From contig MNCI01026219.1 in assembly GCA_015680685.1 (NCBI GenBank), forward strand, positions 253,051 through 317,050: a stretch of 64,000 nucleotides of DNA. The letters run 5' to 3'. Position numbers and translations under genes: made by a program. The notes under the pieces were generated by a model. That model worked only from the letters and a program-made list of their open reading frames with translations, ran no database searches and was not told the DNA's origin. Below are positions 1-11,939 of the stretch, in pieces; position 1 is the first letter of the stretch; each line of letters opens with the position of its first letter. The stretch is from Gnetum montanum (Eukaryota; Streptophyta; Gnetopsida; Gnetales; Gnetaceae).

Positions 1-560
1 TACTGAAATGAAAGGCAGATTATTTCCCGCTTTCTTGGAAGACTCATTCCAACTCAGTTTTGTGTTTCTTCTGAATAGAAAGCTCTGAAGATCGAAGAAA
101 TTTCGATTCCACGGCAAAGTTCAAATTGAAGTTGGTGACATGGGTTCTTCAGTATTTAGACTCTTTCAGGATTTTTGTCGAGGGTTTCTGGGATAAGGAT
201 GGATCCATTCCCAAATAGTAGGGCTTGTTAGCAAAGTGCGGATGGTGAGTTTTTCGTTTGGGTGGTGGGTTCAAATCAGACCTAAGTTGCATGTCGCTTT
301 GTTGCATTATTTCTTCCCCATCCCACTTACACAGAGATAGAGGTTGCAAAGCTTCTTTGAAATCCCACCGGACAGTAGAGCTTGGCCACGCTTGGAATTT
401 GATTGCCTTTTTACAGCCCTTTCGGTTATTTATACAAAAGATGGCTTCAAATTGTTAGAAGGTGGGGGAATGAAAATTTTTATGCATCACTTGGAGATAT
501 ATATATATACATATATATCCGTACCTATAATTAACAATTTTTCCTATCCGAAATTACAAT
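1..560. other. Unassigned left-edge sequence
   Basis: This stretch is less AT-rich than the DNA after it and has no retroelement motif that I recognise. Short open frames exist on both strands (66-72 codons) but none resembles a known protein. A short TA-rich run lies near 498-520. It could be the edge of a cellular gene or an old intron, but nothing seen here proves that. Confidence 0.3.
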
Positions 561-562
561 GA

Positions 563-709
563 AGTGTTAGCTTAGTGGTACAAGTCTTGGTGTGCTAACC
601 CCAAGTCACAAGTTTGATTTTACTAAGTAGCACTAGATTATAAAATTCTATAAACTATTGGATATACCTATATTTCATTTATTTTGGGTTTCAACACCCC
701 ACTAATTTA
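563..709 (+). repeat. tRNA-derived SINE-like copy 1
   Basis: The copy has a perfect plant A-box-type core (TTAGCTTAGTGG, 567-578). About 33 bases further on is a decayed B-box (AGTTTGATTTT, 611-621), then a conserved tail with 'CTATATT' and 'TTTCAACACCCC'. The same layout recurs five times at 56.3-57.75 kb. Spacing and order match the RNA polymerase III promoter of tRNA-derived SINEs. There is no pairing acceptor stem, so it is not a tRNA gene. Confidence 0.6.
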
Positions 710-1149
710 GAGTTATTAATTTTTATGCATGTCATAGCTAATTTATAATTATAATTTGTAAGTCACTATATATTGTAATTGCATTTCATATTCATTAGAG
801 AAGTGGCGACTTAAAGAATTAGAAATTTAAAACTATCTTGAAAGAAAATTTGATTTTAGTTATTAGAAAGTAGTTGAAGTTTCAAATTGCTTTACCAAGA
901 AATACTTGGTTTAATCTTGATTGATTTAGATTCATTCTCTTTTTAATGTTAAAAATTAGATTACACTTGGTAAACTTATATCACATATTTTATTTTAATT
1001 TTTAGTAAAATAGTAAAAGGGTTTAAACATCTTGAAAGCAAGAAAGATGTAGCTTGAAGGTTTAACTTAAATTTTGAGCTTCAAAACTTTTTGACACTAA
1101 ACTTATATTTGAAATTCTAAGCCTCTTAATAAAACCTTTAAATATGTAG
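710..1149. other. AT-rich spacer
   Basis: Very AT-rich, with no open frame or motif that I can assign. The true start of the LTR that follows may lie in here. Confidence 0.4.
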
Positions 1150-2071
1150 CCTACAATATCATAGCTCTACATACGTTATCATAAATGCAATGTAGTGGGC
1201 CGTGGTCATGCCTATAAATACGAACCCACCATTGTGTCAAAATGAAAAACTTTTGGCTAACACTTAGCCAAATTTTTGCAGTTTGTTTTAATGACTTAGA
1301 CTTAGCGATAGAGTGAATGCCCATAGTATGATGTTTAACAATTGTACAAAATCTTTGTTTGAGTGGATTATTCTTGGGAATAGTTCAAGACCAAAAATAA
1401 AGATCAAGATTGTTTCTCACCATGCCAACATTTCACTTAGCTCATTTTTACTTAGCTTAATTTTACTTTTTAGCATGTTTACTTTTCTTAATTCATTGAG
1501 ATTTTCCAAGTACTTTACTTTTTCAACATCTTTTAATAAGGTGATATAAGTATGACTAGTTTCAACCGTAAAGTGTAATTATTTGGTAACCCAATAGTGA
1601 GTTTAAATGATTCACTCAATAGTGGATTCACTTTGTAATCTTAGTGATGGTTACATGAGCCCAAGACATGTATGACAAGCTAGGAGCATATACTTATCAC
1701 CATAGGCTAGATAAGATTTATCCTTCATCATACTTAGAATTTATCTGACATGAACGACAAGCCAGGAGCATATACTTATCACCATAGGCTAGATCAGATT
1801 TATCCTTCTATCATACTTAGAATTTATCCTCATTTTCACTATGTTGGCACTTAGCAATATTAAAGCCAAACAACATCTTCATATCATACGCCTTACTAAG
1901 AGTTAAACCATACAACTTAAACTTCGTTAACTCAATGTGAGAAGACAACGATCACAAACTAAATATCAACTACTAGTAAATCTACATTGTCCATCCACAA
2001 ATTATAATTAGGTCACAAGTAAACACTTGTGACTTGTATAGTTGAGCATTGGAATACCCAACTACTTATCA
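1150..2071 (+). repeat. 5' LTR of Athila-like element G (start approximate)
   Basis: The right end is set by a CTTATCA terminus directly followed by a decayed gypsy primer-binding site. A TATA-like CCTATAAATAC lies near 1210. The body shares the 'AAATAAAGATCAAGAT' block and the 'taggctaga...' U5 block with the LTR at 59615-60475. No clean TG start or matching 3' LTR was found, so the left boundary is a guess from the related LTRs (840-925 bp). Confidence 0.55.
1665..1829 (+). repeat. 82-bp direct duplication inside LTR G
   Basis: Two adjacent units (1665-1746 and 1747-1829) share most bases, including the run 'catatacttatcaccatagg'. The other LTRs of this type in the window carry only one such unit. 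Confidence 0.8.
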
Positions 2072-2091
2072 TTAGCACTCTTGCTAAGGAT
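2072..2091 (+). promoter_or_regulatory. Primer-binding site of element G
   Basis: The sequence TTAGCACTCTTGCTAAGGA aligns with the sites after the LTRs at 14872 and 60475 (TTGGTGTCATTATCGAGGA and TTGGTGCCATTGCCAAGGA). Athila/Tat elements typically have TTGGCGCCGTTGCCGGGGA-type sites here. Most differences are transitions. Confidence 0.6.
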
Positions 2092-2359
2092 GTGTCAATG
2101 TTTGCTAAGTAGTTAATTTTACAAAGTTCATTGTATCAAGTATTATCAAGCATATATTTCACACTTAAAATAAGTTTCTCAAAAGTACACACTTAAGTGT
2201 CAAACATTTAAAATAGCTTCTACAACTAAGGAAAAATCTCCACCTACTACTAAACTTAATGAAAGTTATGGCAAGGATTTTAATGGAGAAGTTTGAAGTG
2301 CACCGATGCAAATCAAAATTTCCTATGCTTATACTGATCCTTACTATCCTAATTTCACA

Positions 2360-4200
2360 TTTTTTTTTCACTAGGATGAATAGCTTAGATGGAGAGATTT
2401 GGAGGGTAACATAATCTTGCCTCTAGAACATTTAGTACCATCAATGCTTCAAACAACCCTTATGAGTTCAAACCCTACCCATGTGCAAGAAGGTTACCAC
2501 ATAACCAAACACATGACTAAACCATACTAGGCTATAGAGGCTCAAGCAAGAAGGGATGTCATCATGGAGACAAGGCATGAGCATGACAAGGAAAAGAAAG
2601 CACCTCAAACCATTGTCCTAGAAGAAAGAGAAGATCACATATTTCAAACTAAGAAATTATATCAAACTCATGGGTCCCATTCCTAAACACTACTCATCTG
2701 CATTGAAGATCTTGTTAACATCAAGTTGCATTTAGCTCTTGTAGAAACTCATAGAAGAGATAAGGAAGAATCCAGACTTAGGAGGAATTCAAGGCCTAAG
2801 ACCTTCACTGAACATAAAAGAAATGAATCAAGGAGTCACAAAAAAAGGACCAGTCGATACCATTCTTCAACTCCTTCATCTTCTCTCTCACACTTATTTA
2901 TAGACTCTAACAAGAGAGAACGAAGACTAATGTCTTCATGATTGGGAAAAACAAAAAGACCATGAGAGACATGCATACATAAGAAGGCATCTTAATGAAG
3001 AGAAAGATGATTGAAATAAACAAAGGGAAAGGACCAAACAAGAACAAAGAAAGTATCATGAGCATTAGAGGGGTCACTACTATAATAGAGATCACAAACT
3101 TTAAGACTATGAAGAACCCTTACTAGCCACTTGAAATATGATGAATATCAAAAATGTTTGTGTATATTCCTACTAGGCACATAAGGAACAATTACATCAA
3201 GAGGCTAGATTTGAACAGTATTCCAAAGTTTGAAGGTGGATATAATGTAGATCCATAGCACCATCTTCAATTCTTCCACGATGCCTATGCCCTACAAAAT
3301 ATCAAAACTAATTAGTAGAAATTAAAGTTATTTCCTAGAATACTCATAAAGGAAGCAGAGAGCTTATACATATCCTTAAAATTGAAATCAATTTGAAGAT
3401 GGAGTAAGATGGAGTACCATGCTTGAGCTTTTGAACAAGTATCAATCTTATTCTAGAGTGCCCAATTTAAGAAAATAGATCCAAAGATGGAAACAAGGGA
3501 CACATGAATCCCTTGATATGGTAATGGATAGATAATATTCACTATTACATAGATGTCTAGGCCATAGATTTTCTCAAAGAAAACATCTTCGACACATCAT
3601 TGATGGGCTAAGAAAAAAGACAAGAGAAACCCTTAGAGTATATGCCCAACACAAACTATCTAAAATAATAGCTCATCGAATTCAAAAGCTCATTAACCAA
3701 GTAGCAAAAGAAGAAGGGGAGTTAAGGAAAAGAGAATTAGTAAAAGAGTATAATAGAGATCTAGCAATAAGGAAAAGGAATATAATAATATGCAAATCAC
3801 AAGAAGAAGAAACATTAGAAGATACAATTCAACGTAAGACTCTACCAATCTAGAAATCAGTTAATGACATTGCAACCAAGGTAGAGAAAATGTGGAATTT
3901 TGTGAATGACAAATTTACCATAATGTTAAAGATAGTAGAGGAAAAGACTAAACAAGCCCTAACTCAAAGCAAAGAAAAGAATAAAAGAAAGAGACAATGG
4001 ATGAGAGAACTATAGGGACATAGGAAAATTTGATGCAATAGAGGAAATAAAAGACTTCAATTTAGAGAATGAAGAAGGATGCAAAGTGTGATAGTATGAA
4101 CATCCTAAGGGATGTTGGCCTATTTTGACCCACTTACAAGAGTTTGAGGCATATGTACTTAATCTGAAGTTTATTAAGAAAAAAATTCCCAAATGGTTTC
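2360..4200 (+). pseudogene. gag of Athila-like element G, decayed
   Basis: The N-terminal part near 2365-2460 matches the gag start of element D ('GATGAA...TAATCTTGCCTC' against D at 15136). The central capsid part (about 3195-3560) reads as a gag core when stops are ignored: a block with IPKFEGGYN, then FHDAYALQN, then LFPRILIKEAES. A zinc-knuckle remnant at 4080-4115 keeps the first Cys, His and last Cys of a CX2CX3HX3C motif; its second Cys codon is TGA. The frame is broken by many stops and small indels. It would have encoded the structural protein that packages element RNA. Shared order with D supports the call. Confidence 0.65.
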
Positions 4201-4860
4201 CATGTCCACAAGGTAATTTCTAGTAGTCATACTAGCAAATGTACTATCCAAGTAGGGCTCATCCTGAACTAAAAAATAATACCAGCAATAGCGGCAACAA
4301 CCCCAAGCATGGGAAATGCCACCACCAAAGCAATTTTATTCATATAGGCAACCTAATCCCTATGGATACTATGTTCAGTGTTCAATCTCTCTAAGGAATA
4401 CTTCAGTTCATACCTCTTCCTCTTCCTCCTACTATTCACCAAAATATCATAGGCCCACTACCTCATGTATGGATATAAACTCTTACATATCCCAACCAAT
4501 ACTTGGTCCTTCACTTTAAGCTCCCAACACTTTACCACCAGTATCACCACTAGTCATGAAAGGAGAGCTACCAATGCAATCACAACAAATAGCACCACCT
4601 AGATAGTTAATACACAAGACAAGGTGATAATAAGTGAACCTAGATCTAGGAAGCATCTCTTTCTCAAGACAAGTCCAAAAAAGATTCAAAGGATGGAAAC
4701 TTCACCTAAGTCTATCCCATCCATATACATACCTCAGGGAAGCACTATGCTTCCAACATCAATGGAGAAGAATTTGATAACTATCATGTTCACTTAAATA
4801 CTAATATATTGAATTAAAGCAATAGCACTTCCCAAAAAGAGAACAAATCTCGGAAGTCCT
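4201..4860 (+). pseudogene. gag-protease linker of element G
   Basis: This is a low-complexity Ser/Tyr/Pro/Gln-rich stretch with a 67-codon open piece (4316-4519). The equivalent linker in D (16850-17550) has the same Pro/Ser/Gln-rich composition. No domain is visible. Confidence 0.45.
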
Positions 4861-4869
4861 TTAGTCTAT

Positions 4870-5225
4870 TTACAAATAGTAGGGCATAAACCATGCAAGG
4901 CTCTTTTAGATTCTGGATCGATAGTAAACCTTATATCATAAGATATGTACAAGGCCTAGAATCTTTCCCTAGCGAAGAAGAGTAACATTCAATTAGAGCT
5001 TACAAACCAATCAATTATTATTCCACTTGTACAAATGGAGGATGTAATCACTACCATAAGTGGCTTGTCTTATCTTGTTGATTTCCTAATCATCTATGAG
5101 GAAAAGAACAAAGGATTATGTTTCATAATCATGAGAAGAGCATGGCTTATCACTTTGGATGCTAAGCTCGGAATCAAAGACTTGTCCTTGGAAATCTCCA
5201 AGGAAGATGAAGTCAGAATTATCTA
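4870..5225 (+). pseudogene. Aspartic protease of element G
   Basis: An active-site block LLDSGS is read at 4901-4918 and followed by IVNLIS, the retropepsin Asp-Ser-Gly pattern. The frame runs on through 5035-5226 (IPLVQMEDVITTISGLSY, then the LGIKDLSLEISKE block). Element D has the same sequence with few changes (GLVEDIVTIVCGWSY and MGIRDLSLKISKE). One stop interrupts the frame after NLIS. The protein would have cleaved the Gag-Pol polyprotein. Confidence 0.7.
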
Positions 5226-5559
5226 GAGACGTATAGTACCATGTATTGCATACGATGATAACATGTGCAATTATGTGTAGAAAATTTGAATCACAAAACA
5301 TGATGTCATCATAGCATGCAATAGATGTATAAAAGAAATGGTTGTATAGTAGTGCCTATATGAAGCAACCACTTAACAAGAAGGCATCCAATGGTTGATT
5401 ACTGAATGGAAAATAAAATCTAACATATGCATTGAACCTTTAAACAAAATTATAAGTGCCTATGTTGAAGAAACTAATAAGCTAGAATAGTTAAGAAGAC
5501 AACCTCCTTACATGGAATCACATCAGAAGGGAGATATTGAATGGGAACAATTAGAGATA

Positions 5560-5860
5560 CTGAAGAAGTATGAATCATAAATTCTAGAACTAAATGCCCT
5601 ATTGAATGCACTTGAGTATGATTTCCTAAATAATAATAAACTGGTAATCATAAATGCTAATCTTGAAAAGGAGCAAAAGAGAAAACTATTAGAAGTGGTA
5701 AATAAATGGCCAACTACATTTACATGGTGCTATGATGAAATCATGGGTATTGATCCATGCATTTGTCAACATCAAATCTATATAGAGCCAACCATCAAAC
5801 CATGCTACCAACCTCAAAGAAGAATGCCTAAAATACAAGGAAAGTGGAAGCAAAAATCAC
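5560..5860 (+). pseudogene. Start of reverse transcriptase region of element G, truncated
   Basis: An open frame from 5602 holds the segment that precedes the catalytic RT core in Athila-like Pol (IINANL, then LLEVVNKWPTTFTW, then IDPCICQHQIYIEP). Element D carries the same blocks at 18330-18500. Homology to D is lost at about 5840-5860, just where the RT core should begin. The remaining pol of G is missing, so this is a 5' half element. Confidence 0.7.
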
Positions 5861-7329
5861 AAGTTTCCTTGGCTTCTAGAGCCCATACACTCCCATTCTT
5901 CCTTGTGCAAAACCCCAAGAACCCTCATACGCTGCCTTAGCAAGCCTAAGGAGTGTCACACGTTGATCATAGGACTTGAAAATAAGTTTTAAATTACACA
6001 ATGGCCAAAATCCAATCCCAAATACCCAATGCTATTAGTTGCAGCCATAGAAACCATAGAACTTGAAGTTAAAACTACAACTAATAAACAAAAATTCCAA
6101 GGCTAAATAAAAATACTATAAAAAAATTTTAAAAATATCTTTAATTGCAAACATGTAGCACCAACTTCCAAAAACTCAATTTTATATCCCACACTACATT
6201 TACAAGTGTAGGAAAATCAAACTTTAACTTGAAATTACATGAATTTTCACCAAAAAAACTTGGTTTACTATGAATTACCTACAGTAAACACTCTAGGAAA
6301 AAATTTTAAAAATTTCAAAAATTACAAAATTCACCTAGAACCCCTCTACATTGAATTTTTGATAACCTAGAATCATAAATACTGGCCGCAAAACCATAGA
6401 AACCCCTAAATACTACCAATTTTCCCATGGGAAAACTGCAAAATTTTGCAAAAACAAGCCAAAACGCTAAACACTAGGTTGGGAAAAAATCCATAAAAAA
6501 TTCAGAAAAATCCAAAAAATGATTCCACCTCCGATACAACCAAAAAACCTAAAATAGCATATCTATGGAACCAAAACTAGAAAATCTACTCATATGAGAG
6601 CTAGAAAAAATGTCAAAGTTGAAGCAAAACATGCAAGAATAGAGCAAAATTGCTACATGTGGATTTAGGAAAAAATCCAATTCTCCCTCAATCAATGTCC
6701 AAGAATTCAAATCTTAATTCTAATACAATCAATAGGCCTAAATCTTTAATTTGGCACAACCAGATCAAAAAATTTCAACCTAGGTAAGCCTAGAGGTGGA
6801 AAAACATTTTCAAAAATTCATTTAGAATTAAGAATAAAAGTGAGAACTTGGTACTTGGTAGACCTTAATGAAGATCCTTCACGTGCAATAGGATCTAGAA
6901 GCCTAGAAACAATCAAATGCCCTCCTCTACCTCATCCAAAATCGGATTCTGATGCATTGAACCAATCTTCTTCACCGTGGTTGCCAAAAACCTCAAATCT
7001 TTGCCTTGATTATTGCAGAAGAAAAGCCTGAAATTTATTGCCTTGCTACCAAAACGCTATGAATTGAGATAGTAGAACCCAAGATTTTCTGGAAAAATAT
7101 TGGGAATTGAATCTTCAACAACCACTGTAGATTCTAGACATCACAATCATGAGATTGGTAAGGAAACTAGCTCCAACACCGTAGTTTGATGTGGAAAATC
7201 CTCAAAATTCTTCACCACATTGAGAAGAGGAACTCTTTGGAAAACTAAGAAAACCTTCTACATGTTGAGCTTAACAAATATTTAAGGAGAAATAGGCCTT
7301 GTATATTGAGTTTTGGTGGAAATTTTCTA
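5861..7329. other. Unassigned LTR-like stretch
   Basis: No coding potential seen. Read on the minus strand it looks like an LTR R/U5-plus-leader, because a TATA-like TTAAATATTTG lies just beyond (about 7275) and U3-style tandem repeats lie further upstream. This is inference only. No terminal repeats or target duplication could be placed. Confidence 0.35.
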
Positions 7330-9070
7330 TTTTTAACCTCATAGTTTGGGCTTTCCAGTCCAGCATATACATTAATGTATAGGATTTAAAGCCTTAGTCA
7401 TACATTAATCACAAGAGCTTCAACATATGGGCTAACATGTGGAGATTGTGACCAAGCCTACACCATCTTAAGTTCAACCACAAGCCATCGATAGGATCCC
7501 ACCAAACCTTAAAATTTCAACAAGTTTCAAACACCAAAAAATCCATACAAAAAAGCTTGTATGCTAAAGGTTGGGAGCTCATACATTGAAAAGCTCACTC
7601 TTATATGTTGAAGTAATGTATAGACCAACATATGAGACCTCAAGGACTCATAAGCTTCACTAAAATATCTCATACTCTCCTAGAAATGATCCTAAAAACT
7701 GCAAATCCTCCCCCAAGCCTTAAATGCTAACACAAAGGGCTAAAGACATCAAAAACCTTGTTGAAACCCCCCACAATTTGCCAAGCTGGATTCCATACAT
7801 TGGAAATCAAGCCTCATACATTGGACCAACATACAATCTAACATATAGGCCTGAAAAAAGTTTTAACATGCCCAAACTTGCTCAAAAGTGGCTACTGGGA
7901 CCCATAAAACCTAGAGGGCAAAACTGACTTAGAAATTAACATTAACAAGCTTTGAAAATGGACTTTGGATCTTGTCCATTGGGAATATAAGCCCCACACA
8001 CTAGGCTAATGTATAAGCCAACATGTGGACATCACCAAACTTTTATCTTGCTCAATACCACCCTAAAGCCTCCAATCTTCCTCCAAAACCCTAGCCACTA
8101 CACTAGAAGTCAAAGGAAGCCAAACGCCCAGTCAAAACTCCTGCAAAATGACCTAAGAAGCCTCATCCATTGAGGAAGAAAGTCCCACATGTTGGACCAA
8201 CATATAAGCTAACATTTGGACATCTACAAGCCTTCACCTTGGTCCATACAACCTAAAACCTACAGAACTTCCTCTAAAATTCCATCTGCTACACTAAGAG
8301 TTAGAGAAAGTCAAAAACCCAATCGAAATCACCATAGAACGGCCAAAGGAGGCCCATACATTAAGGAGGCAGGTCTCATACATTGGGCCAACATACAAAC
8401 CAATGTATGAGGTTTCTAGTAATAATAACCAAGTCCAAATGAGCTTAAACACAACTAAAGTGAGTACCACCCTATCAAAGGCTTGACCAGAAGTGATCAC
8501 AAGCTACCCTAGTGGGTTCCACAAGCACAAAACCCATGTCAAACTACTCATGCATTGAGATTACAAATCCCACACATTGGACCAACATACAAGCCCATGT
8601 ATGAGCATTAATAGGCTTCCACCTTGCTCCATACAACTCCAAAATTGCAAATTTCTCTTCCAAGCCCTGGACACTACAACAATAGACTTGAAACTTCAAA
8701 AACCTTGTCAAAATTCTCCCTAAATTTAGCATATAACTCCATTACGTTGGAAAATGAGCATCATACATTGGAACAATGTATGAAACCTCTAGCACCAATG
8801 AACAAGACAAAATGAGCTCAACCACCACTAAAGTGGATCCCACATGCATATGGCTTAACTTGGAGTGATCGCAAGCTATCCTGGTGGGTTCCACAAGCCT
8901 AGAATCTAGTACAAACTGTCTACACATTGGGAGAACATCCCATACACATCAGAGTTTAGATTTAGAGTGCTCATACGTTGGAGCTTTAAGCCCCATACGG
9001 TAGGCCAACATATGAACTAATTTATGAAGCACAAACAAGCTTAAAACTTCACCAATCTAGCCCAAACGCA
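7330..9070. repeat. Degenerate higher-order tandem array (CATACATTGG family)
   Basis: The short core CATACATTGG...CAACATACAA, often followed by ATGTATGAG, recurs many times across 1.7 kb. Longer units are visible. One of about 100 bp recurs at 8428-8526 and 8803-8900 (shared ending GGGTTCCACAAGC). One of about 120-190 bp recurs near 7700, 8028, 8217 and 8603 (CTACAAG/CCTTCACCTTG, then AACCTTGTCAAAA-type endings). A looser version of the core also occurs at 28730-28880. It may be the U3 of a long LTR. Confidence 0.7.
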
Positions 9071-9127
9071 GCATGAATAGGCCTCACATGTTGTGTACAT
9101 GATACATATTTCTAATCATTTTCCATT

Positions 9128-9480
9128 ATTTTTTCTATTTGTCATTTTTCCATATTTCTCCTCATTTGACATCATTTAGTATCATCTTAGCATCATTTTC
9201 ATCACTTGACATAATTCGACAACATTTTGACATCATTTAGTATCATTCTACATAATTTTTGATAGCATTTGACCTCATTTTATCATCATTTGTCATCATT
9301 TAGCATTATTCGATGTCATTTAGCATCACCAGGACCCCATTCAACCTCGTTTGCCATCAGTTTTCATTATTTTGACCTCACTTAGCCTTCATTTGTTCCT
9401 TGCTCTACATCATTTGGCATCATTTTGTCCTTGTTACACCTCATTCCACCTTGATCCACCTTTTTATGGCCTGTTTTCAC
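9128..9480. repeat. CATCATTTGAC/TAG minisatellite
   Basis: A degenerate 10-12-bp unit of the type CATCATTTGACATCATTTAG is repeated for about 350 bp and decays toward the right (CATCATTTGGCATCATTTTG). It lies just outside the larger array, in front of the Tat-like pol. Confidence 0.75.
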
Positions 9481-9687
9481 CATATTATGACATTGTTAAC
9501 CTAGTTTAGACTTGTTTTACTATGTTTTAGCCTTACGTGGCCTTACTTTGCTCTATTATTATAGTATTTTGTACTATGTTAGCATTATTTACTGATTCTA
9601 TCACATAGATGCCACTTAATATATTTTTTTGTTGGCATGCAAGATCAAGACATGGACACATGAGTACAAATTAACCTACCTTTAAGC

Positions 9688-10330
9688 TTGAATAGACCTT
9701 ATGATGATGTTGAACAACCAATTGATCATGAGTATCTAGATCTTGAACCTACGAACTTGTTTGACCACATAACCTCAATAGAGAAATCTCTCGAATTGCC
9801 CTATTACAAAGTTAAAACCCTTAATCTTGAGGCTAGTGACATTACTGAGGATTTTCTAGTCAAGATCCCTATTAGAACACACAATGATGAGCAAAAAACA
9901 CTAAAACTAAGTTCCTCACTCAAACCCCAAATGATCCAAGACATCACCAAGGTCCTTCAAGATAACATTAAAGCCTTGCTTGGTCATACAAAGATATGCG
10001 AAGATTAGACCCATGTTTAGTGTAGCATAACATCATGCTAGACCCTAGTATCTAACCCGTTAAGTGGAAAGTTCACAAAGTTATACCAAATTTGACCCTA
10101 GCAGTTTGTGATGAGATCAAGAAGTGATACCAAGCTAGTTTCAACCAAGTTGTTGATTATGTTGATTGGGTGTCCAACATAGTGGTAGTTCCCAAGAAGA
10201 ATGGGAGCATTTGTATCTGTATCAGTTTTCAAGATCTTAATAAGGCAATGATTAAAGATGACTTTCCTTTGCTTAGTATTGATTAATTTATTGATGCTAT
10301 AGTTGGCTTTTATGGATGGATTCTCAGGAT
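9688..10330 (+). pseudogene. Reverse transcriptase, N-terminal part, of Tat-like element H
   Basis: An open frame of 106 codons (9688-10008) ends in the segment before the RT core. The core follows in other frames: VVVPKKNGS, then FQDLNKAMIKDDFPL near 10185-10275, which is the gypsy RT motif 1-2 region. gag and protease of this element are not found upstream. Either H lost its 5' half or the repeat arrays replaced it. Stops and frameshifts make it non-functional. Confidence 0.65.
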
Positions 10331-10800
10331 ATAATTAAGTTAGGATTAATCCATAGCATGACCCCTTGAGAAACCTTTTGTTATACCATGATGCGATTCA
10401 ATCTAAAGAACATGAGTGCAACCTATTAATGAGCCATGACTTATATTTTTAGTGACTATATGCTAGGATTACTTAATGATTATGTTGATAACATAGCCAT
10501 AAGGTCCAAGATGGCCAATGACCATGCACATGATCTAAACCTAGTACTCCAATAATGTCTCAAGTACAAGCTTAAACTTAATCCTAAAAAGCATGTCTTC
10601 GGCATTGCAATAGGTAAGATGCTTGGTTTCATAGTATCTGAGGTAGGGATACATGTTGATCCTAATAAGATTAAGGCCATAACCAACTTGGCCACACCTA
10701 CTAACCTTAAGGAACTATGAGAATTACAACATAGATTAGAATTTATTCATAGGTTCATCTCAAGACTTATGAATAGACTGCAACCCCATGCAACACTTGC
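10331..10800 (+). pseudogene. Reverse transcriptase catalytic part of element H
   Basis: The catalytic YVDD box reads YVDN (10481-10492), so the second metal-binding Asp has become Asn. Downstream blocks KLNPKKHVFGI and GKMLGFIVSEVGIHVDPNKI (to about 10680) are the usual RT thumb region of plant gypsy elements. Several in-frame stops are present. Confidence 0.65.
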
Positions 10801-10839
10801 TTAAGAATAAAGTTTACTATGGGTGGACTAATCAATGCT

Positions 10840-11130
10840 AAGAAGCCTTTGACAACATTAAGCAAGAGTTGGCCCAACTGCCCACCATGTACCCACCTCA
10901 AAAAGACAAACTATTTTACATCTACCTTGCACTCTCCAACACGTCCATAGCCTCTCTACTCTGTCAAAACATAGATGATGGAGCAAAGCTTCCTATTTAC
11001 TGCTTGAGCCATGCATTGATAGCTTATGAAACCTGATACACTAAGGTTAAGAAGTATTGTTTGGTCCTAGTCTTCTCTCTAAAGAAGTAGAGACACTACC
11101 TCTTTAGGAGCCAAGTAAACTTCATATGCA
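10840..11130 (+). pseudogene. RNase H of element H
   Basis: Blocks near 10985-11050 (GAKLPIYCLSHAL) match the first RNase H domain of plant gypsy Pol. The frame is broken by stops. Confidence 0.5.
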
Positions 11131-11339
11131 AAGACAACATGATAAGAGCCATAACAACCAATATATCCAAAAGTAGCTGAATAGCCTAGTGGAAGGCCAT
11201 AACAACTAAGTTTGACCTACATTACATCTCCCAAGCCTCAACAAAAGGTCAAGCTATAGCTACTCAACTCACAACTTCCATAGTTAAGAACAACGTAGCC
11301 ATAGATCTTGAATTCCCTGATAAGCATGTCAATGTTATT

Positions 11340-11760
11340 AATGAGGAACCTAAAGGATATGAGGCCATTATGCACTTTGACAAAGCTTACACTACCCATG
11401 GGGCTAGTGTTGCTGCCATCATAACATCATCCTCTAGTGAGATCCAACCTTTCACTTATCATTTCTAGTTCCCATGTATCAACAACATAGCAGAATATGA
11501 AGGATTAATCAGAGGAATGATGGTAGCTCGTAACCAAGGAATCTCATGTTTAATAATAGAAGGTGATTCACAACTTATGGTTAACTAGGTAGCCCAGGTC
11601 TATGCATGCAAAGGCAAATGTTTACAACCTTACTATGACCTAGCCAAAAAACTCATGCTACAATTTATGGATGTTGGTATATAACACATCTCGTGAACCA
11701 AAAACACCTCAACTAATGCCATTGCAACCTTAGCCCTAAGTGTGATGCTAGATGTGTTTA
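11340..11760 (+). pseudogene. Second (archaeal-type) RNase H of element H
   Basis: A second RNase H-like domain follows the first. It has an FDKAYTTHGAS start (about 11375), INNIAEYEGLI (near 11485), EGDSQLMVN (near 11560), HISRTKN and AIATLALS. The order D-E-D plus this position between RNase H and integrase is a recognised mark of the Tat/Ogre lineage of Ty3/gypsy. That sets H apart from Athila-like D. One stop (TAG) follows MVN. Confidence 0.65.
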
Positions 11761-11939
11761 GCAAGTTATCTTTCTTGACAAAGAATTGTGCTCTTCCCAT
11801 CACGCAAAACACTAAAGGCACCTCTATAGTCACCACTAACAATGTTCGTCAACAAGAGTGGTATGACGACATTAAATTTTACCTAATGCATGGTGAACCT
11901 CCACATAACCTAATTGTCCCGCAAACAAATGTTGTACAT

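Noticed and set aside
563-709. tRNA gene at an A-box/B-box pair
   Set aside because: No 7-bp acceptor stem, weak B-box and five relatives with long shared tails. A SINE-like repeat fits better.
7330-9480. CRISPR array or centromeric satellite
   Set aside because: Units are degenerate and of unequal length without constant spacers, and the array is only about 2 kb long in a eukaryotic context.
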